20,084 nt of DNA from Ettlia oleoabundans (lineage: Eukaryota; Chlorophyta; Chlorophyceae; Chlamydomonadales): contig JAAMXP010000644.1 in the NCBI GenBank assembly GCA_019693395.1, positions 6,406-26,489 on the forward strand. Direction: 5' to 3'. Positions 1 to 10,100 of the stretch are shown here, piece by piece. Both the position numbers and the translations under genes were made by a program. A model generated the notes under the pieces. The model ran no database searches. It saw only the letters and a list, made by a program, of their open reading frames with translations, and was not told the DNA's origin. Position 1 is the stretch's first letter. The number at the start of each line of letters is the position of its first letter.

Positions 1-610
1 GGGGGGGGGGCACCCAGCCTCCTTTCATTGACCACCCAGCCCGAGCACATGACAGGCACCCTGCTTACTGCAAAACGTCCCTTTACATTTTTTCCCCTTT
101 AGTAATTTCCCTTTCTTTTCCCTTGAGGGCCCCCTGCAAGGCAAAGGGCGGGAACCAGGGATGAGCGAGGGTTGAACTTAAGGTTGCCAGGGGAGGCGTT
201 ATAGGTTGGGTCGTAGCGCGTCATAGCGCGAAAGAACACCGGCTAGGTGGGTGCGGGCCAGGGAATGCATGGGTTAAAGGCAGCACAGGGGGCATATGCT
301 GAGTTAGAGGATTTCTAACAACCTTGGACAGGCTGCATGCAACATGCGGTCCATTACAACCTTGTCATGAGGCGAAAAGCCAGCTCAGCCTGCTTTTGCA
401 GAGCAGTGCACACGATGAAAGCGCACGGCAGCAGTTCGCCACAGCAACTTGCCAGAAGAAATACACTTGTGGGTGAATCTCAGCACAAATAAGTGAATTC
501 CTGGGCAGCTGCTGTTATCAGCATTGTGCCATGCGGCAGTTGAATGGCTGCGCAGTAGGGCTGTCCAATCACCGCCCACTGCCCGCTCTATGCTGCTAAG
601 CTTTGTTCTA
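1..610. other. Left flank with no supported gene
   Basis: The stretch starts with a G10 run and then a T/C-rich tract (roughly 60-130). I found no exon with good splice signals or a recognisable protein on either strand. It is probably 3' UTR and flank of the small minus-strand gene. Confidence 0.4.
354..358 (-). terminator. Candidate TGTAA poly(A) signal for the small left gene
   Basis: The plus strand reads TTACA, so the minus strand carries TGTAA about 253 nt past the modelled stop at 611. TGTAA is the usual polyadenylation signal in chlorophyte algae. A second copy is at 83-87. A 5-mer occurs often by chance, so this is weak support. Confidence 0.25.
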
Positions 611-979
611 TCACCCACCTACCCACCACCATGCAGTCAGACCATTTTGTGAGCAAAGAAAAAGACGCGCTGTGCAAGCGGTGAGCACACTTCGCGGGCG
701 AGCGGCGGGAGACATGGGGCACGGCTGCGAATGGCACGCAGGCAGCTCAATGAGGCAGGCTGCTTACCTCGATCTCACGGTCCCCAGAGCTCAGGCGAGC
801 CTGCTTGCCCGCCGGCTCTTCGGCCGCAGGGCCAGGGGACGCTTTGCGGGCCCCCACCTGCATCAAAGTAGGGCAAGCTTGATGGCAAAGGGTGCACCAG
901 GACAAACGGTAATAGGCGTTTACAAGGCTAGGACTGCTCGGAGTCTTCACTCCGAACTCACCTTCTGCCGGGTGGCCAT
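611..979 (-). CDS. Hypothetical small protein, three-exon model
   Basis: I do not recognise this protein. The model joins exon 979-962 (MATRQK, with an ACATGG start context), exon 857-768 (30 codons, from VGARKASPGP to GDREIE) and exon 724-611, ending at a TGA, for 73 aa. The first two exons are the better part: donors GTGAGT and GTAAGC and the acceptor TTTGATGCAG are all good, and phase is kept. The third exon uses a plausible acceptor (CATTCGCAG), but its product is low-complexity and ends in a tryptophan/glycine-rich tail, so the real 3' exon may differ. The first 36 residues are rich in Lys, Arg, Ala and Pro, as in a disordered nuclear protein, but no domain is visible. A TGTAA signal lies about 250 nt past the stop. 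This could also be the 5' end of a longer gene running left. Confidence 0.35.
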
Positions 980-1470
980 GTTTGCCTTCTCCCCTAATTG
1001 TGCTTTACAAACACAGGCAAGATGCAAAGCTAACCCAACCCAGTGGCATGGGCCACATATCACGCTCCCAGTATTGCTGACTCTGCGCCTTCTTGCGCAG
1101 GTTCCAGAACAGCTCCAACAGCAGTTTCTAACACAGCCCTTCTAGGCTGGTGCAAACTGCGGCTAATGCTTTTAAGCAGCCAAAAGCTTGCTGCAATCCG
1201 TAGATACAAAGACCAAGGCATTGTAGCCGGCAATTGCACGCCATGCAGCCGGTTTCTGCCGCATGCCGCCGCTTCCCGCCAGGCTTGCGGTGGGCACAGG
1301 GGACCACTGCAGGGGCCGGCCGTGAGTTCATGACAGCATCTGCTGCCAACACAAAACGTTTTGACACATCATTGACGATCAATAACACCCATGGAAGCAT
1401 TAGTAGGCATAACTAACAACAGCCAACACCCAAGAACCAGCCTCTGCTGCAACTTACTGTCATCTCCACA

Positions 1471-1671
1471 GACCATTCGTGCGTTGGCAGGGCAGTGGTG
1501 CAGCCTCATGCACAGATTCAAACCACCCGGGTGATCGCGTATGCAACGGTTCCTGCACCCGCTGCCGGTAGCATCAATAGCCCCCACCCACCACTCTGAC
1601 CAGGCTTGGAATGCCTTGTACTGTGCTGGAATCAGCAACTACAAACACATCCTAGCATTTCCTACCCCTCC
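1471..1671 (+). repeat. Direct repeat, copy 1 (~200 bp)
   Basis: This stretch starts GACCATTCGTGCG and recurs 356 bp downstream at 1827-2026. The most conserved core runs from the block CCACCCACCACTCTGACC to ACAAACACATCC and is almost identical between copies. The middle (about 1523-1550 in copy 1) has diverged. No coding frame is conserved through the whole unit. It may be an old segmental duplication or part of a non-autonomous element. Confidence 0.8.
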
Positions 1672-1826
1672 AGGTGCCCCCACCTACCTGCCTGTGACAT
1701 CCCGCCCAGCCTCCGCACAGCACATTCAACAACCGACAGCTCCAGCAGGGAGCGACTCAACATCGGCACCTGCAGCAGCATTCAAGCATGGGAAAGGATG
1801 AGAATCAACTTTCTCGTATCCCCACT

Positions 1827-2026
1827 GACCATTCCTAGCCTAGGCAGGCCAGTGGTGCAGCCTCATGCACAGATTCAAGCCACCACGACAATAGGTAAGG
1901 AAACCGTTCCACACCCGCTGCCGGTGGCATCAACAGCCCCCACCCACCACTCTGACCAGGCTTGGAATGCCTTGTACTGTGCTGGAATCAGCAACTACAA
2001 ACACATCCTGGCCTGGCCTACCCCTT
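1827..2026 (+). repeat. Direct repeat, copy 2 (~200 bp)
   Basis: This is the second copy of the 1471-1671 unit, in the same orientation, and it also starts GACCATTC. It shares GTGGTGCAGCCTCATGCACA and a long near-identical stretch around the core. The middle differs and contains a donor-like GGTAAGGAAA. The two copies are separated by about 155 bp of unrelated sequence. Confidence 0.8.
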
Positions 2027-3927
2027 TCTGCACCCCAGCCCACCGGCTAGGCGAATGCTGCAAATCATCACACGACTTGCTCATAGATATCAGAACTTGA
2101 AAAGGTCCATCAGAACTTGGGAACATGGAACTGTGCGGCAACCGTGCACCAATAAAGAAGCCCAGGATAGTAAAGGATTAAATGCGAAGCGATGCTAGGA
2201 TTCACATGTATGCTGCGTGGTGGCAATATCGCGTCTCCAATGCAGCCTTGTCAACCGCGACTGCAGTCGCAGCGGTAGCTCAACGGCAAATCGGCTTGCC
2301 TGCAAGACGGCAGCATATCTGCCAACTGAGATTCTGTTATCGATGCACTTTGCTACTTGCTGGCCCCAACGCGTGCCAGTTCCGACTGGGACATGCATTG
2401 AGGAATTCAAGCTAGTGACAGGACTGGCAGCCCTGCAGGAGTGCCGCCGCGGGGCGGCAGCTGGCCTGCTGTATCCTGTAGAGTGCCATCGGGCCGGCGC
2501 GCTGAGCACACACGCACAGAAGTAGTCTTAAGGCACGTCTAGGTTTGCTGGACCGACCACCGAGACTTGTTGCCGGGCGATCCCCAGCTTGCGACCATCA
2601 GACATGGGAACGCAGCCACAAGTTTCAATTTAGCCAACGCTGCCAGGCTTGGCTCTGACGGAAATGGTAAAGAGATCGCGGGGTCTTCGGTTCAGATATG
2701 CCTGCCGTCCCAGAAATAAGCTGCTCTGCTGTGCGCCACGTAGCCACCTCGGTGCGTGTGCGTCCCTGTTGTGGAATTTTGAACCAGCAACGCTGCACAG
2801 TATATGAACCAACGTGTGAGTGTACATAGGATTTAAGGAAGCGCGTCTGGAGCATGGCTGTCATTGTCTGGCATAGCGTCATTAGCGGCGAGGTGTCCAA
2901 CTCACCCTGCCAACTCAGCACAGCCATTGCTGGCAATATCTTCAAATCCATAGATATGTCTCCTTTTTCCTTCACTTGCAATAATGATAGTTTTGCAATC
3001 CCTCAAGACATGATACCTTGCTGAAGTTCACATTGTCCCAGGCCGTATCAACCATGTAAATTGTGTAGGGGGCAACAGTAAGTCCTGCATGAGCCGGCAG
3101 GATCCTGTGGCCCTATATCCGCACCAACTCTGCATAGCTTTGGGCAGCCAGTGACAGAATAAGGCACTCTACATCGACGCTTGATTATGATGTGCAGTGC
3201 GGTGCACTTACCAACACTCGACTGGCTGCAAAAGACAGGCAAAACAACCAGCAGAATGCTCCCTTCACAGCGGCGGGGCTTCCACCGCCCTGCTTTGCAT
3301 GTCCTGGTGAGTTTTGCGTTGAGTTTGCTGCGCCTTAGTGGCCTAAAAAGAGATGCGATCGGCTTGTTTAGCGGATGCAGCAGAGAGCTTGTCTGTGCGG
3401 TGTGCCACCGTCCGGCCTTAGGTGAGCCGCCTTCCTCCTGCTCTCATCCCCCGCGGTTATAGACTTATTAGAATAGCATTCCTCGCAAACGTCTTGTTTA
3501 AGGATCAGCGCTCCAGGTCAGTGCTCCTCGTTTTGCCGCTAGGGTTGCCGCTGCTGTTGGGCTGCGGGGAGACCATCCATTCGTGAAGTGTGGGTCAACG
3601 GCCTCGCGCATTTATCCGCTGCTCGCTGAGCGCGAAGGAGCCGCACGGGCGGGGGTGGTGCTGGCGGCGGGCGGTGGCCTGCTGGGCAATGGCCTGCACA
3701 GATTGAAAGCTACAGAAGAACCCAGGGATGGGCTGCATGCTCACGTTTTGCTGCTTTACCTCTGTCATACTGCAGGAATTCTTCCCCAGCAATCCAATCT
3801 GGCTGTCGCTCAACCTTTGGGGCGGCAGTTTCCCAGCCTTGCTTGCTCGCTGCTCATCTCATCGCTGGCACTTCTCAGCGCACAGCTGGTGGCTGGAGCA
3901 GCAGTTGCACCGGGAGGACGCAGGGGC

Positions 3928-6496
3928 ATGGCCACTATGGCGGTCCGGCCGATCAAGTCTGTCGTGCGTGGCTCAAAAATGATGGAGGGCGCAGGTGCTG
4001 CTGCCGCTCTTGCCTAGGTGCCGCAGGGTGCTGCCTTGCTAGTCTGCTGGGTGCTGTGAGCTCTTTTGCGGGGCGCACGCTGGGGTACGAACACACCCTA
4101 ACTTATAAGTTGATGTGCGTTGATTTAAAGCAGGCTTGCTTGCGCTGATGTTGCAGGTGTGCGTATTTGCCGCACCTTAGGCACACCCGCCCTGCGGAAC
4201 CTGGACCCCTTCCTTATGCTGGATGAGCTCAAGGTGCGCTGGCCCGCCTCTGTCGTTGGTTTTCTTGTAAACGCAAAGTGAAGTGCCCATCGTTTTCGGC
4301 AGTGCAGCATTCAGCATTCGCTGCTGCCTGCCACTTCCTGGGCTGCTGCGCAATCCAAATGTGTGCGGTGCGCTGCATTGCAACAGCACCAGTTCTTGCG
4401 CACCAGCATCCCATCAAGCAATTCTACCCCACCCAATCCCTTTCTTACTTCCCATGATGAGCGCAGATGCCTGCGAATGAAGCAACCGCCGGGTTCCCCG
4501 ATCACCCCCACCGCGGCTTTGAGACCTGCAGCATCATGCTCAGTGGAAAGATCGAGCATAAGGACTCCATGGGCAACGCGGGTGTCATAGGGCCGGGTGC
4601 GTGCTAGCTGCCCGGCAACAGTTGCAGACGTGGGTTGCCGCCTGCTGTTTTCAAAGTGCTGCTTCTGTCCCTTTGGGAGGAAGACAAACACTCAAAAACT
4701 GGAGCAAGCAGCACCAGCTGCCCAGCTTTGTACAACCTCCCTGCCCTGCCCTTTCTACATGACACCCTTCTCAATTGCTGTGCGTCTCTGCAGGTGGCGT
4801 GCAGTGGATGACTGCGGGGCGTGGTATCATACACTCGGAGATGCCCGCAGTCACAGATGGGCAGCTTCACGGCTTCCAGCTGTGGATCAACCTTCCGGCC
4901 AAGGACAAGGTGGGAAGCAGCGGGGTGGTTGAGAGCTGTATCACGAGCAGAATGCTTGAAACAGTGTAACAATGCTGATCTGTACTTTGCAGTCTTGGGC
5001 AGCATGCCTGGTGCCTCCGTGATTTGACAAGGGGGCACTGTTGTGGCTCGTAAGACGGTCCACAGCGACCCAGCTGTTGGCGGGTCACCATGGACTCAAG
5101 AGGGAATGCACATAGCTGGCTCTGCCCGCCTGGCTGTGCAGATGTGCAAGCCGAGGTATCAGGACATTCAGGCCCCCGAGATTCCCGTGGCAGACAAGGA
5201 TGGAGCATCAGGTGAGATCGATAGGTGGCAGCCAGTTGCACGTTATAGAGCACGTATATGTTTCTGCGAGGGCGGGAGGAGGGCACAACCTGCGGGCGGC
5301 GATGCTGTGCAAGAGTTCGAAGCTGCACTTCCGTAGCTGCTGCATACTCGGCACTTAGTGCTGCCCTGTTTTGGCTGCCTGCAGTGCGCGTGATGGCGGG
5401 CAGCAGCCTGGATGTCACCGGTCCCATCAAGCTGCGCAACCCCGGGCTGCTGCTGGATGTGCGGCTGCAACCTGGGGCCCAGTTCAACCAGGTGTGCAGC
5501 GACAGAGTGCTGCGACGGTGGTTTCCTGCCAATGCCGTGTCGATAGACTTTGACCTGCAGCAGTTCACTCTGCTTGCGACGGTGACTGCTGCTCCTACAC
5601 CGTAAAGTCCAGTTCTTTAACATTATCACCTAGCATTTTCAGTTGATGTTGGTAAACCTTTGGCTGTACAGATGCTTGTTGGAGGCCCTTCTGCCGGCTA
5701 AGCCTGCCTTCTCCCTTCTCTGTGCAGCCTGTGCCCGAGGAGTGGAACGGCTTTGCGTACGTGTACGATGGCAAAGGGCGCATCGGCGACAAGGCGGCTC
5801 AGCCACAGCACGCGTATGTGCTGCACAATGAGGGGGATACGGTGCGGTTTTGTTTTGTTGCCTGAACTACATACTCACTGCGAATTGTGTGTGAAGACAC
5901 CAGGCCGAACAGCAGATCCACCGCTCAGCATCCTGCACTCTTTGGCATGTGCTGGTGGCTTCCCATGCTGCCAGGCTCCCAGCCAGCATCCTGAATACTA
6001 GGTTTACCAACGTGCGTCAAAGTTTGCCAACGCGCGTCAAGGTTTAGCAACGTGTGTCAATCTTGTCCATCCCTTTGCAGTTCCAGGCCATAGCGGGGGA
6101 GGAGGGCCTCAAGTTCCTGCTGATCTGCGGCAAGCCCATCGGGGAGCCCATCGTGCAATGTGAGACTGGGTGGCCTGGCTGGCTTAAGAACCTTGCAAGC
6201 TGACCCATGTTTCCAAATGGGCAAGCTCATGCTTGGCAAGCCGCCTGTGCTTTATTGGCGATGCCACACTCCTACTACCACCTGTCGTGCTTCTTCGAAA
6301 TAATATGCGTCCCTGCTCCCGCCAACCTGCAGACAGGCGATGCAATATCACATCCCTGCTCCTGCCCACCCCCCCTGCAGACGGGCCCTTTGTAATGAAC
6401 ACTGAGGCGGAGATCCAGCAGGCGTTCCGCGACTACCACTCCGGCCAGCTGCAGCGGCCAGACGACAACCCCTGGCGAGACGACGAGGAGCTGTAG
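3928..6496 (+). CDS. PIR: Pirin (two-cupin iron-binding protein), complete
   Basis: There are nine exons: 3928-3994, 4157-4233, 4467-4596, 4794-4909, 5142-5211, 5385-5491, 5728-5841, 6081-6159 and 6381-6496. They join in phase to 291 aa, essentially the length of human pirin (290). Family marks include RNLDPFLMLDE (37-46), FPDHPHRGFET (58-68), WMTAGRGIIHSEMP (96-109) and YGPFVMN (254-260). The metal ligands of known pirins (two His, then His and Glu) fall at His61, His63, His105 and Glu107, so iron binding should be intact. The N-terminal cupin covers about 8-115 and the C-terminal cupin about 180-285. Known pirins act as nuclear cofactors or quercetin 2,3-dioxygenases, and plant pirin binds a G-protein alpha subunit; which applies here is open. 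The ATG at 3928 is the first in frame, and there is no transit peptide. The gene converges on PRPF3. Confidence 0.95.
6001..6060 (+). repeat. Three tandem 20-bp units in pirin intron 7
   Basis: Three successive 20-mers, each of the form RGTTTRSCAACGYGYGTCAA, fill exactly 60 bp and end 20 nt before the exon at 6081. The copies differ at about four positions. They occupy the usual branch-point region of the intron. Confidence 0.9.
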
Positions 6497-7165
6497 TGCC
6501 CCCGTTGCCTTGCGAGAAGTAACATGTGCAGACCGCGAATTACTCTTTGCGAAGCTGGACTTGCGGATCGTGCGACAGTTTTTCTGAAAAGTGGCAGTTC
6601 AGCTGGTGCTTCTCTTCTAAGATTGAATGTGAAGCTGTGCCATTGATTGACGACCTCATGTTGCAATAGCTTTTGCATAGTGCACTCCGCTCAGCTTTTG
6701 TTGCCTAATGGCCAATTCAGACATGCACATATTCAGCCCTCACTTGCTTTACTCAGATCGACAAGGATGCCCAGGGAGGCAGTAACTGTCCAGTTCTTGC
6801 GACGAGCCTTTGATTTACCCCATACATCCACTATACACATTCCATCACATATCATGCCATTCAAGAGGTGCGCATCCCACTGGCTTGTACAATCTTACAG
6901 CAATCTGTTACAAGCTATATGATGCAGTGCACACAATTCCGCCATGTGTCCATCTCGATTTATTGGCAGACGACACGGTAATGCCCGCTGCACGGGGTAT
7001 GTCTACCCTGCCATGCAAGAAATGGGGCAGGTGGCAATGCTGTGGTGCAGGTAGACTGGCCGCAAGCAATGCTGCTGCTTGTTAAGTGCTGCATAGCTCC
7101 CAGGCAGTGGCCTGCTACCACTGCTTGTGAGTGCTGCACAGCTCCCAGGCAATGGCCTGCTACCT
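6497..7165. other. Convergent 3' region between pirin and PRPF3
   Basis: This stop-to-stop interval of 669 bp holds both 3' UTRs. On the minus strand, TGTAA occurs at 6899-6895 and 6912-6908, about 255-270 nt past the PRPF3 stop. I see no TGTAA on the plus strand for pirin. The right end holds the 46-bp tandem repeat described separately. I see no gene here. Confidence 0.6.
6895..6912 (-). terminator. Two TGTAA poly(A) signals for PRPF3
   Basis: Two TTACA motifs on the plus strand (6895-6899 and 6908-6912) give TGTAA on the PRPF3 transcript strand. The distance of about 260 nt from the stop suits an algal 3' UTR. Two copies 13 nt apart make this somewhat better than a single chance match. 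Confidence 0.45.
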
Positions 7166-7199
7166 TTACTCTGGCTGGTAAGCTGAGCACAGCTCCCAG
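7075..7199. repeat. 46-bp tandem repeat running into the PRPF3 stop
   Basis: Copy A is at 7075-7120 and copy B at 7121-7164; they differ at only a few positions. A partial third copy (about 7171-7199) shares GCACAGCTCCCAG with copy B and lies inside the coding end of PRPF3, where it encodes the last residues before the stop. Confidence 0.75.
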
Positions 7200-10100
7200 T
7201 AGTGCTCCACGTTGTAGTCCGCCAAAAACTTGCGGGCCGCCGCCTCGCTATGCACCGTCTCGCTCTTGAACTTGCGAAAGTTGGGCTTCTGAACCACGCC
7301 CTGCAAGGATAAGAGACGGGGAGGGGAGGTGGGGGTGGGTGTGGGGTGGTGGAGTGGGGTGTGCGTGCGTGTTGGTTTGCATTTGGTTGTGCGTGGTGGT
7401 GGGTGGGCGATTGGTGGGTCAATTGCTGTTTGGCGGGTTGCTTGCATGCGTTGCACAAGGCTGTACCGCTGCTTGGCCGACTCCGTTGGTGGCACAGCCA
7501 GGGATTTGTTGGTGGTGCAGGTCAACCAGCTCGCACCAGCAGTGCAAATGGAGCCACTTAGCAACTGGAGATTTGCCATGATTTGTCGTGAAGGTAACCT
7601 CATTCCACCCACACAGCACTGCACAAGGGCTACCTCCAACCATTCCTCCCAACTGCTCGCACCTGCCAGACCAGGTGGCAATAGTTGGGTGGCTTGTGTG
7701 GCTTTGAGGGGTCTTCCTCCTCCTCCTCCTCACGCCCCTGGTTCCAGTCTATGCGTCGCAGCATGAGCTTCTCGTACCTGCACAGGACCACCACAGGCAG
7801 AACAAAAGATTGTAAACGCTGCCTTTGGGCTGCGACTGCTACCCAGCCACACCCTCAGCTGTGTCCGGACAAACGTTCTGCTGCTACTGTGCGCTGCCAT
7901 GTACCACATTGCCCCTCCCCGCCCACCCAGCCTTGGCAACAAACATAGAGTACCACCCTCAGCCTCCAACTGCACCACAGCTGAAGCGGGCCTTCCAGCA
8001 GCTGCCACCTATCGGCCCCCCAGCCAACCCTTACATCCCAGCACCCCCGCACCTGCGCAGCGTCTTTTGCGTGCCCTCCACCGCCACGATGCAGAACCCA
8101 TCAGACTGCACCAGGCATGCGCCCGTCATGTGGTTCTCCAGCGCATTCACATCAACCTTGAACCGCAGCTGGGGGTTGGTGAGGTCGCCAACCTGCGGGG
8201 AAGTTGGGCGGGCGCTGTGCAGTGGGAGTGCAGAACAAGAAATGGGGAAAATGCGGCGAAAGGGCCAGGGGTGGGGGGCACTCAGTCACAGCCTGCAATG
8301 ACCGACTTCGTATGGTGATTTAAAGCAATGCCAGGGGGGTCCGCAGGGCAGAGCGTGAACAGTGCAGGGCACCTTCAAAGGGAGAAGGGTCAACGTCCCC
8401 ACCCATAAACCACGTCGCAGGGAAAGGCCCTCGGCTCAGGGCCTTGACGCACCTTGTACAATGCGACGTGCGTCTCCGCCCCCTCCTCCCCAACGAGCTT
8501 CTTCAGCTTCTTTTCCCTGCAGCCGGGCAGGCACAGGAGGCCAAGATCAGCGTGCAGGAAACTATGGATGGAGCACAGCATCAACCGGTGTCTCCAACCT
8601 GCTGATTCCCTGAACCTCCTCAACAACCACATTGCTGGGGTGGCACCCTCGAGCAGTCAATGTACTGCACCCCTTCAACTATGGATGAGGCAGGCCCAGC
8701 CCAACCGCAACCCCAACCCCAACCCCAACCCAGAGACAGGCACGCACTTGCGCTCAGAGGGCGTCAGCATGCGTGCCAGGTTGCGGTCCTCGTGTGCAGC
8801 AGCACGCTCCGCCATCTGCTTGCGCACCTCGGCTTCGATGGCGGTTGGGTCTGCACAGGGGGTCAGTGGTACACAGGAAACACACGTTAGATTTAGGCAA
8901 GGTAAAAGATAACAGAGCTAGAATGGGCCATACAGAGCCAGGAAACCAGAGACAGAGCTTCAACAAGCGAGCGTGGGGAGGCGTGAATATAAGCGGCAGC
9001 ATGCCAGCAGCAGCCCAATCGACCGCATGTGCCCCATTCCCTGGCAAAGGGCACGTTACCACCACCACAGGCGCGAAACATAACAGCCAAACCAATCCCG
9101 CAATGCCGCACACTAGTGACCTTCCACGCATGCACACCCATTCAATGCACCTCCACCTGCTGCAGCACCCACCTGCCGTGGCCTCTGCTCCAAGCACGCG
9201 CATGAGATTTGAGATCTTGACCTTGGGCTTAGGTGCCTCCAGAAGTCCCTGCCTGATCAGCTCCTGCTTCTCCTTCTCCCTAGCAATGCGCCGCTGCGTG
9301 CGCAGCTTTTTCAGCTCCTGCGGCACGAGAAGGAGGGGGGCCAGGGGGCAGGGAGGAGGGGCAGGAGGAAGCGTCAGATTTTGGATGAAGGGCGGAAGCT
9401 AAGAGAGGAGGCGCAGGGGAACCAAGCCAGCTTGGATGAACGACGTAAAGCACAGAGCCGAGAAGTAGGGGAACTCAAATAGCGTATATGGAACGCGGGT
9501 GGACTTCAAGCAAACCGCGGGTACAGTTCAGTGTGAGGTATGAGCAGATTGGTGCATTTGTGCATCGACAGCAAAACACGTCACTATTGTGTTTGTCGAT
9601 GTACAAATACCCTCGATCTGCCACACATCACATTGAGGTGTACCCGCGGCCTGCCTGAAGCACCTGCAAAGTTCTGCTCTGCTGCAAGAACTGTTGTATT
9701 GCCAGGATGCATTCAGAAAAGTAACCCAACTACCATTTTACGCCCTAACCACAAGCGCCAATCCACTCCAATGTCACCCCAGTCCTACCCACCCCACACC
9801 CACCCGCTTGGTCAACTTGAGCGGCTGCGGCGGCGGTGGCGGGGCCTCTGCCGGCGGCTCGATCAACACCGGGTGCTCCACATATAGGGTGATACGTCCC
9901 TCACGTAACTGCAGCACTCCAGCACACATAACAAACTCAAAGTTGTCTAGGCAGCATCTGACTCGCAGCACAGCAGGGACCACAGCAGGCGAACGCGAGA
10001 CAGATCAGCAGAGTGGCAGGCTGGGGCCCTGTAACCAGCAAAAACAGGCAGCCCCTGACACCTTTCTTCCCACCTCATGCAGCAGCTTACACACAAAACC

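Larger units (their letters stand above)
980..3927. other. Long gene-poor stretch between the small left gene and pirin
   Basis: Apart from the direct repeat pair, I see no exon chain I can support in these 2.9 kb. The longest open frames (for example the minus-strand frame at 2625-2981 and the plus-strand frames at 1606-2100 and 3583-4017) match no family I know and lack consistent splice partners. The right end must hold the pirin promoter and 5' UTR. The frame leading into the pirin start has no upstream ATG. Confidence 0.45.

Noticed and set aside
1606..2100. 164-codon plus-strand frame across the direct repeats
   Set aside because: The repeated unit appears in different frames in overlapping ORFs, with no codon-level conservation or domain.
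2262..2340. tRNA-like stretch (GCGGTAGCTCAACGGCA, resembling a D-arm)
   Set aside because: The anticodon stem does not pair with a 7-nt loop, and there is no GTTCRANYC T-loop at the right distance.
2625..2981. 118-codon minus-strand open frame
   Set aside because: It has no recognised motif, no splice context and an amino-acid mix like random sequence.
3583..3927. N-terminal extension of pirin as a transit peptide
   Set aside because: The frame is open upstream but has no ATG. Starting at 3928 gives 291 aa, the normal pirin length.
4867..5568. 233-codon minus-strand open frame
   Set aside because: It is antisense to pirin exons and introns, and the plus strand carries the conserved protein.
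8701..8732. Telomere end
   Set aside because: There are only about four to five TTGGGG units, flanked on both sides by PRPF3 exons in correct order.
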